16,692 nucleotides of DNA. Origin: Spirochaetaceae bacterium (lineage in GTDB: Bacteria; Spirochaetota; Spirochaetia; Treponematales; Breznakiellaceae). A model generated the notes under the pieces. That model made no database searches and was not told the DNA's origin. It was given only the letters and a program-made list of their open reading frames with translations. This document shows, piece by piece, positions 12,539-16,692 of this stretch (its first letter is position 1; each line of letters begins with the position of its first letter). Where the stretch lies: the NCBI GenBank assembly GCA_031279895.1, contig JAITHR010000111.1, forward strand, positions 1 to 16,692. The letters run 5' to 3'. The position numbers and the translations under genes are program-made.

Positions 12539-13861
12539 ATGGAAGAAATGGAAAAGATGGAAAAGATGGAAAAAACAGAAGAAACGGAACATACGGAAGA
12601 AAAAAAAGCGACCGAACAGCGGGAAAAGCCGCGCAAACTGGTCTATCTTATCGGCACGGGCCCCGGCGGGGACGCGCTTATAACCGAAGAGGCGCGGAAA
12701 GCGCTTCTTGAGAGCTCCTTTGTACTGGGATCCCCGCGCCTCCTTGACTCGTGCGCCCGGTTCATCGGGAAAAAGCCCGCCCGCCCTGTTATCGATCCCC
12801 GCAAGATTATAGACCGCATTGCGCAAGGAGACTATCCGGTGTGGGCGGTGCTTTTTTCAGGAGACACCGGCGCCTACAGCGGCGCGGCGCGCCTCGTCTC
12901 GCTGGCGCGGGAACAGCCCTGGGAGATGAGAACCCTAAGCGGCATAAGCTCCTGGTCCTATTTCGCCGCCCGTCTGGGGCGCTCGTGGGACGAAGAGCGC
13001 ATCGTGAGCCTTCACGGTCGGGAGGTAAAACAGGAAGACCTTCTGGGATACGCGGCGCGGAACAGCGCGACCTTTTTTCTCACTGACCCCCGCCTGAGCG
13101 CGGAGTATATCTGCCGTACTTTAGCCGCCAACGGCATGGGAGACCTGCGGGTAACAGTCGGGGAGCGGCTCTCGTATCCTGACGAGAGGATAACCGAAGG
13201 CACCGCCGCCGTGTTGGGAGAAACCGCGTTTAACCCTCTCAACGTCGTACTGGTGGAAAACCCCCGCGTCCGAGAGTACCCCTGCGGCGCGGTGCCGGAT
13301 CGGGATTTCCTGCGGGACGGATCGCCTCTGACCAAAGAGGAAATCCGCAGTATCGCCTTGGGGAAGATGCGCCTTCAAGACCGGAGCGTGGCCTATGACA
13401 TCGGCGCGGGATCCGGTTCGGTGGCCTGCGAAATGGCTCTGCGGGCGCGGCACGGAAGAATCTTCGCAGTGGAGCGGAACCCGTCCCGTCTGGATCTTAT
13501 AACCCGAAACAGCCGGCAACTGGGGCTTTACCACGTCCGCGTCGTGTCCGGGTCCGCGCCGGAAGCGCTGGCCGGCCTCCCGCCGCCGGATCAGGTCTTT
13601 ATCGGCGGATCTTCCGGTAACCTCGCGTCGATTATCGAGACGGTTCGGGACAAAAACCCGCGCCTCCGCCTGGTTATCACCGCGGTCAGCCTTGAAACCC
13701 TTACCGAAAGCCTCGCGCTTCTCAAAGAGGGCGCCTTCGAGGACATTGAAATCACCCAGGCGAGCATAAGCAAAGCGGTCAAACGGGGGGACTATTACCT
13801 TATGGAAGGGGCCAATCCGGTGTATATCATAAGCGCTACCGGAACGGTCGGTAATGACTAG
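12539..13861 (+). CDS. cbiET: precorrin/cobalt-precorrin C5,C15-methyltransferase with decarboxylase (CbiE-CbiT fusion)
   Basis: This 440-residue fusion methylates C5 and C15 of the corrin ring and removes the ring C acetate carboxyl in cobalamin synthesis. CbiE (about 33-240) shows VYLIGTGPGGDALIT, LFSGDTGAYSGA, GISSWSYFAARLG, SLHGR and VGERLSYPDERITEG. CbiT (about 262-430) has the SAM-binding DIGAGSGSVACEMA and VFIGGSSGN. The frame is open upstream to 12350, but the promoter places the start at 12539. The N-terminus is an odd charged tract of Met-Glu-Lys repeats with four in-frame ATGs nine bases apart (12539, 12548, 12557, 12566), absent from typical homologues, so the exact start among these is open. 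The stop codon overlaps the cbiA ATG by eight bases, indicating coupling. Confidence 0.93.
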   Translation: MEEMEKMEKMEKTEETEHTEEKKATEQREKPRKLVYLIGTGPGGDALITEEARKALLESSFVLGSPRLLDSCARFIGKKPARPVIDPRKIIDRIAQGDYPVWAVLFSGDTGAYSGAARLVSLAREQPWEMRTLSGISSWSYFAARLGRSWDEERIVSLHGREVKQEDLLGYAARNSATFFLTDPRLSAEYICRTLAANGMGDLRVTVGERLSYPDERITEGTAAVLGETAFNPLNVVLVENPRVREYPCGAVPDRDFLRDGSPLTKEEIRSIALGKMRLQDRSVAYDIGAGSGSVACEMALRARHGRIFAVERNPSRLDLITRNSRQLGLYHVRVVSGSAPEALAGLPPPDQVFIGGSSGNLASIIETVRDKNPRLRLVITAVSLETLTESLALLKEGAFEDIEITQASISKAVKRGDYYLMEGANPVYIISATGTVGND

Positions 13862-15239
13862 GATACCGCGGGTCTGCGTTGCCGCGGGAGCGAGCGGCGC
13901 CGGAAAAACCGCGTTTACCTGCGCCCTCCTCCGGGCGCTTACCAATGCGGGCAAACGCCCCGCGTCCTTTAAGGCCGGCCCGGACTACATTGACCCCATG
14001 TTCCACGAAAAAGCCCTCGGCATCCCCGGCGCGAACCTCGACCTCTACCTCATGGACGAGAAAACCGCGGCGCTGCTCCTCCGGGAACACGGAGAGGGGC
14101 GGGATATAGCCGTGCTGGAAGGGGTGATGGGCTTTTACGACGGCATAGGCGCGGTAAGTCCCGCGGGAAGCACCTGGGATCTTGCCCGCGCCACCAATAC
14201 GCCGGTGGTTCTCGTGGAAGACTGTCGGGGTATGTCCCTCTCGATAGTGCCCCGCATCAAAGGGCTCTCCGAATTCCGCGTTCCAAGCGGCATAGGCGCC
14301 GTGGTGTTGAACCGCGCAAGCGGGAAGCTCTACCCCCGCCTGAAACAGGCCGTTGAGGATGAAACCGGTATTCCCGTGGCCGGCTACCTCCCCTACCTTC
14401 CTGAGTGCCGTATCGAAAGCCGGCATTTGGGGCTCGTAACCGCCTTTGAGCTTGCGGACATCGGGGAGAAGATAGACCGTCTCGCCGCATCTTTGGCCGC
14501 GCACGTCGATATGGCGCTGATTACCGCCCTGGCGGAAAGCGCCCCGCTCCTGGACGCGGCGCCCCCCCTTCCGCATACCGGACGGTTCGCCGGTGTGAAG
14601 GTGGCTGTGGCGCGGGATCGGGCCTTCTGTTTTTATTATAAAGACAACCTTGCGCTCCTTGAGAAACTGGGGGCCGAACTCGCGTACTTCAGCCCTTTGT
14701 CCCACACGGCGCTTCCAGAGGGTACGCAGGGGCTGTACCTTGGCGGCGGCTACCCGGAGCTGTACGCCGGGGAGCTTGCGGGGAACCGGCGCCTCCTCGC
14801 GGCGGTTCGGGAGGCGCTTGACTCCGGCCTTCCCTGCATTGCCGAGTGCGGCGGCTTCATGTACCTCCATAGCACCCTTGTTGACGCAAACGGGAAGTCC
14901 CACGCCTTGGTCGGCTTTCTCCCCGGGTCGTGCGCCCCCCAAAAAGGCCTTGTCCGGTTCGGGTACGCGGCGTACACCGCGCAGCGGGACACGGTGCTGT
15001 GCGCGAAAGGCGAAACCCTGCGGGGCCACGAGTTCCACTACTGGGAAAGCGACGCGCCGGGGGACGCTTTCGTCTCCCAAAAGCCCTTCACCCCGGAAAC
15101 CGGACAATGCGCCGTTGCCGGTGAAACCCTCTACGCGGGGTTCCCGCACTTCCACTTCTATACGAACCCCGCAATGGCCTCTCGTTTCCTCCAAAAGAGC
15201 GCCGCATACCACCCGCCTCCGCCCGCCGGCGGCGGGTAG
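13854..15239 (+). CDS. cbiA: cobyrinate a,c-diamide synthase
   Basis: The 461-residue enzyme uses glutamine and ATP to amidate the a and c side chains of cobyrinic acid in the cytoplasm. The N-terminal DTBS-like ATP domain has GASGAGKT (12-19), KAGPDYIDPMFHEKALG (40-56) and EGVMGFYDG. The C-terminal class I amidotransferase-like domain has GLYLGGGYPELYAGEL, the nucleophile loop IAECGGFMYL with Cys332, and GHEFHYWES with His392. The start ATG overlaps the end of cbiET (ATGACTAG), so the two are one operon. After FLQKSAAYH, where homologues would be expected to end, comes a PPPPAGGG tail encoded by GC-rich repeat sequence that continues into the inverted-repeat arm at 15239; the stop codon is at that border. 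No further cobalamin genes follow. Confidence 0.95.
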   Translation: MTRIPRVCVAAGASGAGKTAFTCALLRALTNAGKRPASFKAGPDYIDPMFHEKALGIPGANLDLYLMDEKTAALLLREHGEGRDIAVLEGVMGFYDGIGAVSPAGSTWDLARATNTPVVLVEDCRGMSLSIVPRIKGLSEFRVPSGIGAVVLNRASGKLYPRLKQAVEDETGIPVAGYLPYLPECRIESRHLGLVTAFELADIGEKIDRLAASLAAHVDMALITALAESAPLLDAAPPLPHTGRFAGVKVAVARDRAFCFYYKDNLALLEKLGAELAYFSPLSHTALPEGTQGLYLGGGYPELYAGELAGNRRLLAAVREALDSGLPCIAECGGFMYLHSTLVDANGKSHALVGFLPGSCAPQKGLVRFGYAAYTAQRDTVLCAKGETLRGHEFHYWESDAPGDAFVSQKPFTPETGQCAVAGETLYAGFPHFHFYTNPAMASRFLQKSAAYHPPPPAGGG

Positions 15240-15365
15240 CACAGCATGGCCGCCGGTTGTTTGAAAGTAGTGCAACACCTTGTCCGGTTACGTTACTGGC
15301 TGCTGCGTAGGCGCGGCTACGCTCGCGCAGCCTCCGACGGTTCGGGAGCCGTGCCTTGTTATGCG
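15239..15365. repeat. left arm of a ~127-bp imperfect inverted repeat
   Basis: This arm is the reverse complement, with scattered mismatches, of 16272-16399. The longest perfect stretch is 28 bases (15296-15323 against 16315-16342), running from CTGGCTGCTGCG to GGCTACGCT. Other shared blocks are GCACAGCATGGCCGCC at the outer end, GTGCAACACC, TGTCCGGTTAC, GACGGTT and GTTATGCG at the inner end. It begins in the cbiA stop codon, and similarity extends weakly further into the cbiA tail. Confidence 0.85.
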
Positions 15366-16278
15366 TATAAAGGGCTTGTCGGTGTTCGGAGCGCGGCGCA
15401 TGAATCTTTCCAGGACGGAAATGAATCTTTCCAGGACGGAAATGAATCTTTCCAGGGCGGAAATGAATCTTTCCAGGACGGAAATGAATCTTTCCGGGGC
15501 GCTGACGAATGTTTCCAACATAAAAACGTTCGTTTCCAGAGCGCAGACGAATGTTTCCAACGCAAAAACGTTCGTTTCCAACCTGAAAACGTTCGTTTCC
15601 AACTTAAAAACATTCGTTTCCAACCTGAAAACGTTCGTTTCCAGAGCGCTGACGAATGTTTCCAACGCGGCCATGACCAGGAATACTTTATTCTTGACCA
15701 GGAATGACTCATTTCTGACCAGGAACACTTCATTTCTGACCAGGAACACTTCATTCTTGACCAGGAACAAATCGTCCCCGTGTAAGGATAGGGCGGTTTT
15801 GCGCACGTTTACTCTGGCCGGGCTCCCGAATACTTCATTCGGGCTCCCGAATACTCCATTCGGCCTCCCGAATAACTTGGACGGCCTCCCGAATACTTCA
15901 TTCGGGCGCCCGAATGACTCGGACGGGCGCCCGAATGACTCGGACGGGCGCCCGAATGACTCGGACGGGCTCCCGAATACTCCGTTCGGGCGCCCGAATG
16001 ACTCGGACGGGCTCCCGAATACTCTGTTCGGGCTCCCGTTTACTTCGGACGGGCTCCCGTTTACTCTGGACGGGCGCCCGGATGACTCGGACGGGCGTCC
16101 GGATGACTCGGACGGGCGCCCGAATGACTCGGACGGGCGCCCGGATGACTCGGACGGGCGTCCGGATGACTTGGACGGGATCCCGTTTGTCATGGCGGGA
16201 AGCCGGCGCGTATTGGTTGGGAGGCTGTCTAAAGTAGCCGGAAAACCGCCTGAAAGGGCCGGAGGCTGCTGCGCATAA
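15361..16278 (+). other. open frame through the 21-bp array encoding heptapeptide repeats; coding unproven
   Basis: From the ATG at 15361 the frame encodes MNLSRTE repeats, then TNVSNAK and TFVSNLK, LTRNTSF, and GLPNTSF or GRPNDSD units, all in one heptad register to the stop at 16278. The opposite strand is also open (16535 to 15288) and would give RPSESFG, FLVRNEV, RLETNVF and VLERFIS heptads, the last two with a coiled-coil-like 3-4 spacing of Leu and Val. Several other frames are open over parts of the array. Because 21 is a multiple of three, one stop-free unit makes the whole array open, so openness is not evidence of translation. No promoter or clear Shine-Dalgarno selects a frame, and no signal peptide is seen. 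Confidence 0.25.
15400..16197. repeat. array of 38 consecutive 21-bp units in four sequence blocks
   Basis: All units keep an exact 21-base register. Block A (15400-15504): five units with core TTTCCAGGACGGAAA. Block B (15505-15672): eight units alternating ACGAATGTTTCC and ACGTTCGTTTCC. Block C (15673-15777): five units beginning with ATGACCAGGAA or TGACCAGGAA type cores. Two positions (15778-15819) are unlike the others. Block D (15820-16197): eighteen units such as GGGCGCCCGAATGACTCG and GGGCTCCCGAATACTTC, with variants. Neighbouring blocks share pieces (GAAT-TTTCCA in A and B; CCAGGA in A and C; GAATGACTC and GAATACTTCATTC in C and D), suggesting descent from one unit. Confidence 0.92.
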
Positions 16279-16399
16279 CACCGCGCCGATTGCAAACCGT
16301 CCGCCGTTGCGCGAAGCGTAGCCGCGCCTACGCAGCAGCCAGCGAAGTAACCGGACAGGGTGTTGCACAACTTGGAAGCAACAGGCGGCCATGCTGTGC
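16272..16399. repeat. right arm of the ~127-bp imperfect inverted repeat
   Basis: This is the counterpart of 15239-15365 and closes a structure of about 1.16 kb around the 21-bp array. Its outer part, from GTGTTGCAC to CATGCTGTGC, is repeated further right as tandem units. The 15240-16590 gap between the convergent cbiA and permease gene ends contains no gene I can support. Confidence 0.85.
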
Positions 16400-16575
16400 C
16401 TCCGCCGCCGGCGGCGGACAGGGTGTTGCACCATTTAAGAAACAACAGTGCTGTGCCTCCGCCGCCGGCGGCGGACAAGGTGTTGCACCATTTAAGAAAC
16501 AACAGTGCTGTGCCTCCGCCGCCGGCGGCGGACACGGTGTTGCACTACTCGGAGGCAACAGGCGGCCATGCTAGA
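16353..16575. repeat. 57-63 bp tandem repeats with 18-bp palindromes
   Basis: Units start at 16353 (63 bases), 16416 (57), 16473 (57) and 16530 (partial), each beginning GGACA followed by GGTGTTGCAC. The two 57-base units differ by a single base in that opening. The perfect palindrome TCCGCCGCCGGCGGCGGA occurs at 16401-16418, 16458-16475 and 16515-16532. The first and last units carry the GGCGGCCATGCT segment of the inverted-repeat arm; the middle two have AAGAAACAACAGTGCTGTGC instead. Confidence 0.85.
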
Positions 16576-16590
16576 ACAGCCGGAGGCTGG

Positions 16591-16692
16591 TTAGGTTTTG
16601 GCGGTTTTTAAGAGTGCGGCGCCGATAAGCACGAAAAGGGCCACCGGAAACCACGCGCCTATGAGGGGCGGGATGTAGTCCATACGCGCCAT
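16591..16692 (-). CDS. C-terminus of a probable LptF/LptG-type permease
   Basis: Thirty-three codons and a TAA stop are visible before the right edge; the frame is open through the edge, so the Met at the edge need not be the start. The sequence MDYIPPLIGAWFPVALFV then LIGAALLKTAKT is one hydrophobic membrane segment with the pattern of PPL, a small residue, AW-P, then a hydrophobic helix ending in a short basic tail. That is how YjgP/YjgQ (LptF/LptG) permeases of lipid export end. With so little sequence the call is a resemblance. ACAGCCGGAGGCTG lies directly downstream of the stop, and the 57-bp repeats follow. Confidence 0.5.
   Translation of the reverse strand: MARMDYIPPLIGAWFPVALFVLIGAALLKTAKT

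Noticed and set aside
12445..12636. N-terminal extension of the PAP2-like frame
   Set aside because: It is the antisense of the cbiET leader and Glu/Lys tract, and would start inside that divergent gene.
13836..15278. Long minus-strand open frame opposite cbiA
   Set aside because: It is the shadow of the well-recognised cbiA in high-GC coding sequence, with no family motif of its own.
15400..16197. CRISPR array
   Set aside because: Units are contiguous 21-mers with no unique spacers between constant repeats, and no cas genes are present.

Overview
The window looks like chromosomal DNA of a spirochaete, most likely a gut-type Treponema of intermediate GC content. This is inferred from gene content and arrangement, not from a database match: an AGCS symporter, guaA, a NusG-domain-II/Gx-transporter pair, anaerobic cobalamin genes (cbiET, cbiA) and an LptF/LptG-like permease end. 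I see no rRNA, tRNA, CRISPR array, phage module or intact insertion sequence.

Layout. 1-108: N-terminus of a GyrB/ParE-type topoisomerase subunit on the minus strand, cut by the window edge. 109-444: repeat-rich gap. 445-1836 (-): sodium:amino-acid (AGCS) symporter. 1980-3623 (-): GMP synthase guaA. 3624-3896: structured repeats. 3897-5427 (+): a three-gene membrane operon (NusG domain II protein, Gx/HepS-I-type S-component-like protein, third membrane protein). 5407-5556: nested inverted repeats. 5578-6567 (+): PfkB sugar kinase. 6606-7349 (+): exported staphylococcal-type nuclease. 7439-7894 (-): REP-associated (RAYT/Y1-type) transposase homologue. 8249-9382 (+): family 4 glycosyltransferase. 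9468-10133 (-): RluA-family pseudouridine synthase. 10180-11328 (+): secreted protein with a transglutaminase-like domain. 11329-11577: repeats. 11578-12444 (-): PAP2-motif protein. 12539-15239 (+): cbiET-cbiA, overlapping by 8 bp. 15239-16590: a large repeat structure. 16591-16692 (-): C-terminus of a probable LptF/LptG permease.

Two repeat systems are the distinctive content. The first is a dispersed motif, GGGACAGAG(T/C) or its complement CTCTGTCCC, found singly, in clusters and as 60-75 bp inverted pairs, in most gaps of the left two thirds of the window. It lies next to the RAYT gene, so RAYT-dependent (REP/MITE-like) spread is a reasonable inference. The RAYT reading frame has Phe where the family's catalytic Tyr is expected. 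The second is a roughly 1.16 kb structure between the convergent ends of cbiA and the permease gene. It has 127-bp imperfect inverted arms around 38 consecutive 21-bp units in unbroken register. Most units contain a short stem with a five-base loop, and stems differ between blocks in a partly compensatory way. Copies of the outer arm then continue as 57-bp tandem repeats, each carrying an 18-bp perfect palindrome. In several genes the last codons and the stop codon lie inside repeat sequence.

Promoter reading suggests that several genes (guaA, cbiET, the PAP2-like gene and the topoisomerase gene) have their -10 box only 5-9 bases from the ATG and no Shine-Dalgarno, which points to leaderless mRNAs. 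agcS and the RAYT gene have ordinary Shine-Dalgarno sites. The cobalamin genes carry out ring C-methylation/decarboxylation (CbiET) and side-chain amidation (CbiA). No cobalamin riboswitch is visible in front of them.
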